Source of the DNA: Polyangiaceae bacterium
Lineage (GTDB): Bacteria > Myxococcota_A > Polyangia > Polyangiales > Polyangiaceae
Assembly: GCA_041389725.1 (NCBI GenBank)
Contig: JAWKRG010000003.1
Span: forward strand, 930,001-994,000
Direction of reading: 5' to 3'
DNA length: 64,000 bases
The translations under genes and the position numbers were made by a program. Shown here in pieces: positions 36,801 through 44,768 of the stretch. Below the pieces are notes generated by a model. The model was not told the origin of the DNA, searched no databases, and worked only from the letters and a program-made list of their open reading frames with translations. Within the stretch, counting starts at the first letter, position 1, and each line of letters begins with the position of its first letter.

Positions 36801-37300
36801 GCGGTTTCGATCATGCCGCGGTGATGTTGCCTTCGGGTGAGGTGCGCGAAGCAGGTGGCCCCGCCGAACTCGCGGTCGCGCTGCAAGACCGCCCTCGACA
36901 GTTGTGCATGCGCCTGTGGGGCCCGGGGCTCAGCGACTTCTTGCGGGGCGAGACGGGCTGCCACCTGCGCCGCACGCCCCAGGGTACGGAAATCCTTCGT
37001 GTGGTCGCGCGAGCCGGCCATGCCGATCCGGCTGAGCGCTTGCGCGCCATCGCCCGTCAGCGCCAAGACTACGTCGCCGCCCTCGAGTCTCGTGGCGAGC
37101 TCTTGGAAAACCCGGACTCGTTGCTCCCCATCGTCCGCGCGGTGCGCTTCCAACCGGAACGAGATCGCCCCACGATGGCGCGCGTCGAAGACTACCGCCT
37201 GTCCCATGTGGTGTCTCGGCGGGTCGCGCAACTGGATCAAGCGCTGGAGGAGTTCTGGCTTCTGACGGCGGGACTGGACACGGCCGGAGAGGGCGCATGA
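33863..37300 (+). CDS. divergent Hsp100/Clp double-AAA+ protein B with PCRF-like tail
   Basis: 1145 residues; the ATG at 33863 overlaps the previous stop by 11 bases. N-terminal 225 residues unrecognised. Module 1: GPAGAGKS 238-245, pore loop AGMSYVG 283-289, Walker B VLSVDD (Asp312-Asp313 instead of Asp-Glu), no arginine finger (PGFASAFVKV). Module 2: GPTGTGKT 517-524, FDE 583-585, LGF 635-637, NRID 665-668, GARALLRH; GYVGY is replaced by the shorter GDAYTPEG. The C-terminal 370 residues are a coiled-coil stretch, then a region close to the release-factor PCRF domain (LCMRLWGPGLSDFLRGETGC, aligned with the RF2 LRTETGVHR segment) without any GGQ motif. Likely partner of A and C. Confidence 0.85.
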   Translation: MQIEVALYQEQRGDVTQVTPLSFGLFEWRSVSRDAGKAREHALERLRRELPKLEPQVLQRLAEPLSRRLVRVHAEFKVRLEDDKRHVAGWFPLVVEVRNAGEGRELHLAYHPARPALWLELDPRQELEAQAEPLLRRALESQESVDAFRSDGREKLRTLRFNVEPKSLLSSLKSKDRNQVVADAGMSGRVDELLRVAVNKTARAAEGRLHLGVARERPRRRLQQLLCGRRPASVLVVGPAGAGKSTVIARAVQDMLEADEYETHRNLDRIRQVLSLRGQQMIAGMSYVGQWEARAVALLERAKKRRLVLSVDDIHAWGSIGKTTVSDRTLADFFRGPIARGEVTLIGECTAEQLRLLEQEAPGFASAFVKVQLPPTQPEETLGFMLHEARRLEQEFAVEIDPRCFGLLLDLAQAFVSGGSLPGKALEPLGQLCVQHAGRKSPIEPRDVLQAFSQQTGLPEVILTAAAPLDVTVLERQLSRQVLGQPEAIDAAKDLILAIRARLCEPGRPYSVFLFTGPTGTGKTELAKCVAEYLYGDGNRLLRFDMGEYSGPDAVARLIGDAYTPEGLLTRALRVQPFCLLLFDEVEKAHPSVLNLMLQLFDEGRLTDARGSVVDFTHSVIVMTSNLGARDRPGLGFLDDEAAVRAVNADVTRAVRDFFPPELFNRIDRVVAFEPLSRTAARDIVHKELSRMAARPGLSERNVFLRFTPAVVDAVVSQGYTPEFGARALLRHIDRAVADEVASALNAEVSAELRLLQLHCRGERVAVHAETLTEAAPHSRESATSSLLRATPTELLEQVPGVLAHLRQLDADGAFERLAQAVRRELAAFRAGEVDRADQLYSLDRLRAHVGALTRRLESRLDRDAGLQAQERKRKQSAGQQLTAADFSTLGAAFGRLRDPEREREAAALGMSMRELRQLFLDLAEASFLRRTLQRAEAPDNHVVVIEITRLAEHYERSRFGRSEAGLLEWLSVAYAGARRGFDHAAVMLPSGEVREAGGPAELAVALQDRPRQLCMRLWGPGLSDFLRGETGCHLRRTPQGTEILRVVARAGHADPAERLRAIARQRQDYVAALESRGELLENPDSLLPIVRAVRFQPERDRPTMARVEDYRLSHVVSRRVAQLDQALEEFWLLTAGLDTAGEGA

Positions 37301-39582
37301 GCCGTCCTTCTCTTCGCGTGCACTTGGCTCGCCACGCCGAGGGGCTCTTTACCGCGCGGCTCGTCGCGCGCACGGCGACCCCCGAGTCCTTCGTCGCCAA
37401 CGGCGTCGACCCCGAGCACGCGCTGTCGCTGCTGGAAGCCGAGCTGCGCCAGAACGACTACGACGACCTCGACAGGCTCGCGGCTTTTGTCTGGCGTGAG
37501 GAAGTTCGCCGGGCCCAAGTCACCGTCGAGGTTCGACCCCAGACCTTGGTCGGAAAACGCCCCGTGATCGGCAAGACGCGCGTGCCGCTGGATTTGACAT
37601 ACTGGTGGGCCGCCCTGGAAGGAGACGAACGGACCCCGTCCAACTCCCCCGCGGGATTTCGCGTGATGCTGCCGCGCTTCGATTGGTGGTTCGTGGTCGA
37701 AGACCTGGGCATGGCCGCCGAAGTGCTCCGTCAAGCCGTGAGCGCTGAGCTCGGCGGTGCCAGCGGACAGTCGTTGTTCGTGTTTCGCTCCATCCCCGAC
37801 GAGCGCATCGTCGAATGGCGGCCCAAGTGGAAGGAGAGCAAGCAGGACGTCGCCGCATCCTTGCGTGAACGCTTCGGAACCTTGCAGCAAGTGGCCGAAG
37901 ATTGGACGCGCCTGGCGCGCGCCAACAAGCTGGGTCGGCATCATCCCAGCGCAGCGGACGAAGCAATGGCGCCCCTGCTGGCTGCAGAGACCAAACCCTC
38001 GCTCCTGCTCGTGGGCCCCTCGGGAGTGGGCAAGACAGCGTGGGTGCGCGAGCTGGCCCGAAGAATGGCGCGCGGCGCCGAGGAACTCGACGAGAACTCG
38101 CCGCGACTGTGGTCCACCTCCGTCGACCGCATCATGGCCGGCATGCAGTACCTGGGCATGTGGGAGCAGCGCTGTCTGGAGCTGACCTTCGAGTTGTCGG
38201 ACGAAGGGCACTTCTTGTACGTCGATCACCTGAGCGGGTTGGCGCGCACTCAAAGCGGTGCTTCCTCCATCGCCGATTTGCTCTTACCCGCGATTCGCGA
38301 TCGCTCGATAAGTCTGATCGCCGAGGCGACCGACGAAGAGCTGTCACGGCTTCAGGTCGACATGCCGGCATTGGTAGCCGGTTTCACCTTGCTTCGCCTG
38401 ACGCCGCCCAGCACCGACGCGATGCTGGAACTCTTGGCCGCCATGGACGCGCGAGGTGACACACCTCGGCGCATGGAATCCGACGCGGGGCGTCGCTTGA
38501 TTCGTCACCTGGATCTGTTCCGGCGTGACTATGCCTTTCCGGGAAAGCTGTTCCAGTTCTTGACCTGGCTCGAGCGGGAGGCGGGCTCGGGCTCGGGCTC
38601 GGGCCCCCTGAGCCGAGTGGACGTCGATGCACAGTTCTGTCGCTGGTCGGGCCTGGCGCTGGAGCTCGTGAGTGAAGATCGTCGTGGCGACGTGCAGACG
38701 CTGCAAGGGCTGCTCACCGAGAAAGTGGTGGGCCAAGACGACGCATGTCGTGCGTCCGCGGAGGTGCTGGCTCGCTTCAAAGCCGGCGTGAATCACCCCG
38801 ACAAACCCATCGGCTCGTTGTTGTTCGTGGGCCCCACCGGCGTCGGCAAGACGGAGTTGGCCAAGCAACTCGCGAACGTGGTCTTTGGCAGCCCCGATCG
38901 CATGGTGCGCCTGGACATGAGCGAGTACCAGTTTGCAGGCTCCGTGCGACGACTGCTGTCCGACGAGCGCGAGTCGAACAGCCTGGCCCAGCGCGTGGCG
39001 CGCCAGCCGCTCTGCTTGTTGCTCCTCGACGAGATCGAGAAGGCTCACCCGTCCGTTTTCGATCTCTTGCTGGGCGTGCTGGGAGAGGGCCGCTTGACCA
39101 CCGAGCATGGCCGCCGCGTGGACCTGCGCATGACGCTGGTGGTGATGACCAGCAACCTCGGCTCCGAGATTTCGCCCTTGGGTTTCGGCAGTGAGGCCAA
39201 ACCCGAAGGTGCCGCGCTACGCGCAGCGCGGGATCACTTTCGCCCCGAGTTCTTCAATCGCCTCGATCGCGTGGTGCCCTTCGCAGCTCTCTCTGCGGAG
39301 TCGCTGCGCCGCATCGTGGAGCTGGAGCTGGCTGCCGTGTCGAAACGGGAAGGCCTTCAACGCCGCGCCATCGTCCTGGACGTGTCTGCCGAAGCCAAGG
39401 ACTTGCTGGCGGAGCTGGGCTACTCCCCACAGTATGGAGCCCGGCCACTGCGTCGCGTGATCGAAGAACGCGTGATGGCCCCCATCGCCGCCGAGCTTTC
39501 CCGCCGTCCCTCGCTGAGACAGCTGCGGGCAAGCGTCACCCGGAATGAGGACCATCTGCGCGTTCAGCTACTGGACCGCTAG
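37297..39582 (+). CDS. divergent Hsp100/Clp double-AAA+ protein C, short form
   Basis: 761 residues; its ATG overlaps the stop of gene B as ATGA. A 225-residue unrecognised head, then module 1: GPSGVGKT 240-247, pore loop AGMQYLG 281-287, Walker B FLYVDHL (Asp310-His311, catalytic Glu lost), no arginine finger (PALVAGFTLLRL). Module 2: GPTGVGKT 512-519, LLDE ending at 579, LGF 628-630, NRLDR 654-658, GARPLRR; the GYVGY loop is absent (LLSDERESNSLAQRV). It ends shortly after the small subdomain, without the PCRF-like extension of A and B. Same-strand overlaps of all three genes argue for equal expression and a mixed complex. Confidence 0.85.
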   Translation: MSRPSLRVHLARHAEGLFTARLVARTATPESFVANGVDPEHALSLLEAELRQNDYDDLDRLAAFVWREEVRRAQVTVEVRPQTLVGKRPVIGKTRVPLDLTYWWAALEGDERTPSNSPAGFRVMLPRFDWWFVVEDLGMAAEVLRQAVSAELGGASGQSLFVFRSIPDERIVEWRPKWKESKQDVAASLRERFGTLQQVAEDWTRLARANKLGRHHPSAADEAMAPLLAAETKPSLLLVGPSGVGKTAWVRELARRMARGAEELDENSPRLWSTSVDRIMAGMQYLGMWEQRCLELTFELSDEGHFLYVDHLSGLARTQSGASSIADLLLPAIRDRSISLIAEATDEELSRLQVDMPALVAGFTLLRLTPPSTDAMLELLAAMDARGDTPRRMESDAGRRLIRHLDLFRRDYAFPGKLFQFLTWLEREAGSGSGSGPLSRVDVDAQFCRWSGLALELVSEDRRGDVQTLQGLLTEKVVGQDDACRASAEVLARFKAGVNHPDKPIGSLLFVGPTGVGKTELAKQLANVVFGSPDRMVRLDMSEYQFAGSVRRLLSDERESNSLAQRVARQPLCLLLLDEIEKAHPSVFDLLLGVLGEGRLTTEHGRRVDLRMTLVVMTSNLGSEISPLGFGSEAKPEGAALRAARDHFRPEFFNRLDRVVPFAALSAESLRRIVELELAAVSKREGLQRRAIVLDVSAEAKDLLAELGYSPQYGARPLRRVIEERVMAPIAAELSRRPSLRQLRASVTRNEDHLRVQLLDR

Positions 39583-39587
39583 CGTGC

Positions 39588-40964
39588 TCACCGCTTCGCG
39601 AGCTTCGCGGTCTTCGAAACCTGGTCGATGGCACCGCGCAGGGCACTGCCACCGGGGATGAGTCCCACCGCGGCCTTCAACGCGCCCTCGGTGTCGCCCC
39701 GCGCCAATGCGCTGAGCCCTTCGACGGATGCCTTGACCAGGTTGAAACCAGGCAAGCTCCCGAACAGATCGAAGGCCGAGTCTTCGGCTTCGGCCATGGC
39801 TTCTTCCGCCGCGGCGCCTGCCGCGGGCAACGGCTTTCCGGACTCGCCCAGCTCCTTGAGCTGCTTGCAGGTGGGTGGGCTCACGAGGCTTCCCGGATCG
39901 ATGCTCTCGCCGCGGTAACACTTGGCGCGATCCGCTTCGTACTTCTGGTTGGATTCGTTGGCCATCTGTGTGACCGACTTCTGACTCTCGGCGCCCGCCG
40001 CTTGGCTGAAGACCGCATCGATGCCGCTCTTGTACTGAGCCTCGTAGCGCGCATCACCGTGGATCTTGCGCATCATGGCTTCGTACTGGGACTTCACCTG
40101 ACCCACGGTTCCCTTCATGTTCTTCACGTAGGCCTTCGCCTCATCCAGGGTCACGTCCGGTTCCTTGGGGAAGTTCTCGAGCGCCTTGCTGGCTAGCGCA
40201 TCGAGCACCGCAGGCTCGCCCTCGGCGTTGAGCACGGCCTGATAGCTGGCCAGGAGGCCAAAAGACAGGCCGGCGACGTTCTCCACGCGGCGCTGCAGGT
40301 TCAACCAACGTTGCACGCGCTTGTAGTCTGCCTCGGTGAATTCCATTTCCTGCTGCTTGCGCGTTCGCACCATGCCCGAGACGCGCATCAGCGTGGTCAA
40401 GGCGTTGGTCTGCAGCATGCTGTTGGCCTGCATCGTGACCATCGAGAGATTCATCAACTGCATCCGCAGGTCATTGAGCTTCTGAACGTGCGGAGTGGCT
40501 GCCTGGACTTCCTTCAACTCCGCCGGCGTCATCTTCTTGCCCGCGGGACGCGCCTTCATCTTGTCGGTGAAGGAGTCCTTGAGCTGGAGGAAGTTGTCCG
40601 CCACCGCCTTGCCATTCTGGTCTTCCACGGGCACGAGGCTCAGCTTGATCTTGGCGCCGCGCAGGTCCTTGATTGCCGTTGCGGAGGGGGTAGGCATGGG
40701 CATCCCGGGGCTGCTCGCCTCTTTGCCCAGAGCTTGATTCAGGGCCTTGACCAGCTTCTGCTCGTGCTCGCCGACTTGCTGTCCCAGCACGTCGTTCTTC
40801 GCCTCCATCTCGTCGGCCCGAGCCTCCGCGTCGCGAACGGCGTTCTTCTGCTCATCGCTGACCAGGGGACCGGTCTGCGCAGCGCCGTTCTGGGGAGGCA
40901 TCATGCATGCGCCGAGGGTGGCGGACAGGAACAATGCGGCGGGAAGGATGGAACGGAATTTCAT
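39588..40964 (-). CDS. helical coiled-coil lipoprotein, unknown
   Basis: 458 residues. ATG at 40964 starts a lipoprotein signal with lipobox LGAC near residue 20. The rest is almost wholly helical and Ala/Lys/Glu/Met-rich, with a coiled coil at about 38-75 and repeated Met clusters (LMNLSMVTMQANSML). Two Cys near residues 355-375 may form a disulfide. It converges on the Clp gene C with only five bases between stops, and no terminator can be seen there. The lipoprotein should sit in the periplasm, so a direct link with the cytoplasmic ATPases is not obvious. Confidence 0.75.
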   Translation of the reverse strand: MKFRSILPAALFLSATLGACMMPPQNGAAQTGPLVSDEQKNAVRDAEARADEMEAKNDVLGQQVGEHEQKLVKALNQALGKEASSPGMPMPTPSATAIKDLRGAKIKLSLVPVEDQNGKAVADNFLQLKDSFTDKMKARPAGKKMTPAELKEVQAATPHVQKLNDLRMQLMNLSMVTMQANSMLQTNALTTLMRVSGMVRTRKQQEMEFTEADYKRVQRWLNLQRRVENVAGLSFGLLASYQAVLNAEGEPAVLDALASKALENFPKEPDVTLDEAKAYVKNMKGTVGQVKSQYEAMMRKIHGDARYEAQYKSGIDAVFSQAAGAESQKSVTQMANESNQKYEADRAKCYRGESIDPGSLVSPPTCKQLKELGESGKPLPAAGAAAEEAMAEAEDSAFDLFGSLPGFNLVKASVEGLSALARGDTEGALKAAVGLIPGGSALRGAIDQVSKTAKLAKR

Positions 40965-41239
40965 GGTCTTGGTCTCCGAAGATCGGGGTGATCGACTGCG
41001 GCGGCTACGCCGTGCGCGGCGCATTGAGCAACATCCGTTCCAACACGGACACCCGCCGATACCGCGGCTGCGACTGGTTGAGTTGGGGTGTCACTGCCAC
41101 ACCCAGACTCCTGGCCGAGGGGTTCGCGCCCCAGCGCGCCCGCGCTGGGCGCCTAGCCCTTCATGCAACGGTTGGGACGCCGGGGATCTGTTCGCTGCGG
41201 CGACTTCCCGCCGTCCCCGCATCGCGCTAGCGAGATCCG

Positions 41240-41833
41240 GTGGCAACGAAATCCCTGCACTGCCTCTGGGCTCCGGAAAGCGACGCTCTCTATCGTCAGT
41301 ATCACGATGAGGAGTGGGGCGTCCCTGTCCACGATGACCGAGCCCTGTTCGAGAAGCTGATCTTGGACGGCTTTCAGGCCGGCCTTTCTTGGCGCACGAT
41401 CTTGTACAAGCGCGAAGCTTTTCGTCGCGCCTTCGACGGCTTCGCGCCCGAGAAGATCGCGCGCTACACCCCGCGCAAGATCGACAAGTTGCTGAGCGAC
41501 GAGAGCATCATCCGCTCACGAACGAAGATCGACGCGGCCATCGGCAACGCGCGAGCGTACCTGGAGGTGATGGAGTCTCATCCCGGTGGTTTCTCGGAGC
41601 TTTTGTGGAGCTTCGTCGACGGCAAGCCGAGGGTGAATCGTTTCGCCTCCTACAAACGAGTGCCGCCGAAGACGGCCGAGAGCGAAGCTCTGGCCAAGGA
41701 GTTGAAGCGCCGCGGCTTCAAGTTCTGCGGACCGGTGATCGTCTATGCCTTCATGCAGGCCGTGGGCATGGTCAACGACCACGAGCTCGCGTGCCCGCGC
41801 TGGAAGGCCGTGCAACGCAAGCGACGCGCGTAG
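41240..41833 (+). CDS. tag: DNA-3-methyladenine glycosylase I
   Basis: Excises 3-methyladenine from alkylated DNA in base-excision repair. Family marks: CLW near the start, YHDEEWGVP, LILDGFQAGLSWRTIL, NRF, and the C-terminal NDHELACPR. Zinc ligands are Cys8, His22, His181 and Cys185, in the order and spacing of E. coli Tag; Glu38 and Trp51 fit the base-binding positions. 197 residues, normal length. GTG start at 41240. About 275 bases upstream hold no recognised gene. Confidence 0.93.
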   Translation: MATKSLHCLWAPESDALYRQYHDEEWGVPVHDDRALFEKLILDGFQAGLSWRTILYKREAFRRAFDGFAPEKIARYTPRKIDKLLSDESIIRSRTKIDAAIGNARAYLEVMESHPGGFSELLWSFVDGKPRVNRFASYKRVPPKTAESEALAKELKRRGFKFCGPVIVYAFMQAVGMVNDHELACPRWKAVQRKRRA

Positions 41834-41914
41834 CGAGCCTCGACTCGCAGGACGGCTCAGCGCGAACCTAGCGGGCACGAAGCTGACGGCGGGAGTAGCG
41901 CTCCGTGGCGCCGA

Positions 41915-41933
41915 GGGTTTAGACCCCAAACCC
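41915..41933 (+). terminator. hairpin between tag and the heme-motif lipoprotein gene
   Basis: GGGTTT-AGACCCC-AAACCC forms a 6-bp stem between convergent stops (41833 and 41935). A related GGGTC-GA-GACCC hairpin lies at 56287-56298 in the same kind of place. Confidence 0.4.
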
Positions 41934-41934
41934 C

Positions 41935-42939
41935 CTACAGCTTGGCGCCGCCGCGGATCCAGGCCTGGATTTCGCGCATGCGGTCGAGGGTGACCGCTTG
42001 GTCGGCGCCCCGCGGCATGGCATCGCCACGGACGAACCACTCGCGCAGGCGCTCGGACTCGTCCTCGCGGTACAGGCACTCACCTTGGGCGAGGGGCAGA
42101 TCGGTGTAGCGACTGGTGCAACCGTCTGGGCCGTAGTTCTCGGGCTTGCGCAGCAGCTTGTAGAGCAGATAGCTGTTGCCCGGCCGGTTCGGGTCGATGA
42201 CCGGCAGATTCACGCCGAAGCGCGCTGGGTTCTCCAAGGGCACACCGACCTTGGCGGCGAAGTCCGTCTGGTGAGCGACCTTGGAGATCGCGGTCGTCTT
42301 GATGCCCTGGACCGAAGCTAGATCCAGGCCCATGCGGGGCACGTCACTCGTCGCGGACTCTGCGGAATTGTGACAGGCGGTGTTGTTGCAGGTACCGAAG
42401 AAGGTCACGTCCGTGGGCACGGCTTCGCGCGCAGGCGGCGGCTCCCGATCCGGGGGAGCCGCACGTGCAGCACGGAAATCGAAACGCAAGGGCACGTCAC
42501 CATTCACGAGCGGCGCGCCGTCGTAGGCTTCCAGCCCGAACTCCGAGTCCTCACTCGGAGCGACCAGTTCGATGGTGTAGAGCGCGCCGGGCTCGAGCAG
42601 CGCGCCCTTTTGCCGGCGGAAGACCAGGACTCGCTCGATGACGTCGTACTCGGGCTGGAGGAAGCCGGCACTGACCTCCTCGGAACCGCTCGTCACCCGG
42701 ATCGACTGACGCACGGCCGTCGATGGCCGAAGGTAGCGATCGAAGCGCAGCAGGATCGGCGCGTCCCGGGGAATGCCGCAGTCGTCGGGGCTCTGCGGCG
42801 TGCAGTCCACTCCCTGCTCGGGTGCGGGATAGACGGCGGTCAGGTGTAGATCGGGTCCCCTCGCCGGGTCGGAATCGGGCGTTCCTTGATCACAGCCCGC
42901 CACTACGGGCAGGGGCAGGAGCAACAGCGCCGCCGTCAG
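41935..42939 (-). CDS. lipoprotein with Ig-like domain and one heme c motif
   Basis: Signal with lipobox VAGC. No ATG, GTG or TTG suits the start; the CTG at 42939 overlaps the upstream stop as CTGA, like the common ATGA junction, and I take it as the start (a TTG at 42924 is the alternative). The first 130 mature residues resemble an Ig-like surface domain (LTAVYPAPEQG, ILLRFDRYL). Around residue 205 is CNNTACH, a CX4CH variant of the heme-attachment motif, followed by helical sequence rich in Arg/Asn/Pro with more Cys. Probably an extracytoplasmic electron-transfer partner of the multiheme cytochrome upstream. Confidence 0.65.
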   Translation of the reverse strand: MTAALLLLPLPVVAGCDQGTPDSDPARGPDLHLTAVYPAPEQGVDCTPQSPDDCGIPRDAPILLRFDRYLRPSTAVRQSIRVTSGSEEVSAGFLQPEYDVIERVLVFRRQKGALLEPGALYTIELVAPSEDSEFGLEAYDGAPLVNGDVPLRFDFRAARAAPPDREPPPAREAVPTDVTFFGTCNNTACHNSAESATSDVPRMGLDLASVQGIKTTAISKVAHQTDFAAKVGVPLENPARFGVNLPVIDPNRPGNSYLLYKLLRKPENYGPDGCTSRYTDLPLAQGECLYREDESERLREWFVRGDAMPRGADQAVTLDRMREIQAWIRGGAKL

Positions 42940-43208
42940 GCGTCGCCGTACATACGCAGCTGTTCGCGCACGGTCGTCTCGTTGATGCCGTTGCGCAGGT
43001 GTTCCTTCAGACAGTCCGCCAGAGTGATGAGCAGGTCTTCCACTCCCTGCTCCTCGATGATCTTGTTCAAGAGCTGGCGCGCTTCCTTGCTGTCGTCCTC
43101 GCGAAGGAACTCTCGCACCTTCTCGACGGAGATATCTCCCTGAAAATCCAAGTAAACGTTGGAGAGCAGGTAAGTTGCTAGCTCCTTCAAAGGCGGCCTC
43201 CTTGACAT
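42936..43208 (-). CDS. small helical protein, 90 aa
   Basis: ATG at 43208. No signal peptide; charged helices (VEKVREFLREDDSKEARQLL, LLITLADCLKEHLRNG). Family unknown. It lies between the 13-heme cytochrome gene and the heme-motif lipoprotein, whose start overlaps its stop by four bases, so it belongs to the same operon. Confidence 0.65.
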   Translation of the reverse strand: MSRRPPLKELATYLLSNVYLDFQGDISVEKVREFLREDDSKEARQLLNKIIEEQGVEDLLITLADCLKEHLRNGINETTVREQLRMYGDA

Positions 43209-43322
43209 CCGGTCGACATGCGGCCGGGGGGAACTCGCTATACCCGCCCGCAAAGCGGTCGCGCAAGCGGATATCATCGTCGAGGGGGGCGAGGCCGATC
43301 TTTTGCCTGGGATTTGCGTCCA

Positions 43323-44768
43323 TCAGCGGCACTCCTGGAGCTGGGGATCCGCTGGATCGTGACAGACCAAGCAGGGGCGGGCGTTGCGCTTGAGCGCGCC
43401 CCGGCAGCGGTCACGGAAGTTCATGGGGTGAGGGTTCGCGCCTTGGCCACCGAAGCCCGACCCGGCACCGCGGCCACCGACCCGCGCCGTGGCGTGGCAA
43501 GTCGCGCACTCGCGCTCCACGTGGCAACTGACGCAGGCATTCAGATTGCGCTGCGCTTCCCAAGAGTGGTGGCGGCCCGAGCGAGGCGGATCGGTCCAGT
43601 CCCGCTTCGGCGGATGGAAGCGACCGCGCCCGGCGAAGTTCTCGTACGGCCCGGACAGGGTGACCCCGCTCCGCTGATGGCAGCTGAGGCAGAACGACTG
43701 CTGCTTGTGGCAGCTCGTGCAGCTGGGGTTGTTCTGCCGCGCGGCCATGGGGTGCATGCTGATCCAGTCGTTGGGGTGCACCTTGCGCGGACGAACGCGG
43801 CCGTCGTGGCAATCCGTGCATGAGCGCTCGGTGTGGCAGGTCGCGCACATCTTGCTGTCGTTGCCCGCAACTTGCTTGTGGCGCTCGATCCAGTCCGCCG
43901 AGTGCCCGGCGTCGTGAAGCCAGCGCGGCGGCACCATCTTGCCCGACGCGAACTCGGTCTTCATCCGTCCACCAGGGTCCGTGAGGTGACAGGTGCGACA
44001 CTCGCCGTGCGCCTGTCCCTGCGCTGGACCGACCATCTGATGACACGAGAAGCAACCCCGCATGCGAGGGAGTTGGTCGCGCGTGGCGAGCTCCAGATTC
44101 TCGACGTTGCCGTGGCACTGCGCACAGCCGATGTTGCGCGCGACGTGCGCCGCGTGGTTCATGCGCAAGTTCGGGGTGGGCAGCTCGAAGCGCGCGACGC
44201 GGTTGCCATCGCCGGGCTTGTAGCCGATGTGACAGAACGCACACTGGCTGGCCAGCTCGTCGGCTTCGGAGGCTACGGAAGTCAGATCGCGGTGGTCGCT
44301 GCCGTGGCAACCGTCGCAGCGTTCGGGTGAGGGCAGCAGCCGATCTTTGCTGCTTCGGCTGGTTCTGGCCTGATCGTGACAGGCGGTGCAGGGCACGCCC
44401 AGCTCGCGAACGTGTTTGCGATGATTGAAGCGGATGGTGATCTTCTGCGGCGGAAAGACGACGGGACTCGGACCGTGGTCGTCGGCAAAGGCACCGGGTG
44501 GGCGATCGGCCAAGGGCACCTTGGCATTGCCGGGCAGCGGCGCGAGTCCACGGATCGGACGCGGACCGGAGGTGGTCGACGCGGATAGAGTTGGCGACCT
44601 TCGCGATGCGGAAGATGCGGGCGCTGCCGTGGAGGCAGAGGATGCGGACGACGGAGCGGATGCGGCCGCGGTTTGCGCGCGCGCACTCGGCGGCTCCAAC
44701 AGCGCCGCAGTGAGCAGCGCGGCGGTGCTCGCCGCGCAGAGGAACCACGTCGAAACCGAGCGCGCCAT
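43323..44768 (-). CDS. 13-heme c-type cytochrome
   Basis: 481 residues. Signal peptide ends at SARAQ, followed by a Ser/Ala-rich linker of about 60 residues. I count thirteen CXXCH motifs (CTACH, CDGCH, CAFCH, CAQCH, CFSCH, CRTCH, CATCH, CTDCH, CTSCH, CLSCH, CVSCH, CATCH, CLVCH), enough for a wire-like stack of hemes, plus many distal His such as FNHRKHV. The ATG shares its A with the stop of the barrel gene (TGATG), so it is made together with it. Likely a periplasmic or barrel-inserted electron carrier. The substrate or acceptor is unknown. Confidence 0.92.
   Translation of the reverse strand: MARSVSTWFLCAASTAALLTAALLEPPSARAQTAAASAPSSASSASTAAPASSASRRSPTLSASTTSGPRPIRGLAPLPGNAKVPLADRPPGAFADDHGPSPVVFPPQKITIRFNHRKHVRELGVPCTACHDQARTSRSSKDRLLPSPERCDGCHGSDHRDLTSVASEADELASQCAFCHIGYKPGDGNRVARFELPTPNLRMNHAAHVARNIGCAQCHGNVENLELATRDQLPRMRGCFSCHQMVGPAQGQAHGECRTCHLTDPGGRMKTEFASGKMVPPRWLHDAGHSADWIERHKQVAGNDSKMCATCHTERSCTDCHDGRVRPRKVHPNDWISMHPMAARQNNPSCTSCHKQQSFCLSCHQRSGVTLSGPYENFAGRGRFHPPKRDWTDPPRSGRHHSWEAQRNLNACVSCHVERECATCHATARVGGRGAGSGFGGQGANPHPMNFRDRCRGALKRNARPCLVCHDPADPQLQECR

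Noticed and set aside
30580..39582. Type VI secretion ClpV
   Set aside because: No Tss gene nearby, no ClpV-like N-domain, and the LGF loop points to the ClpC side.
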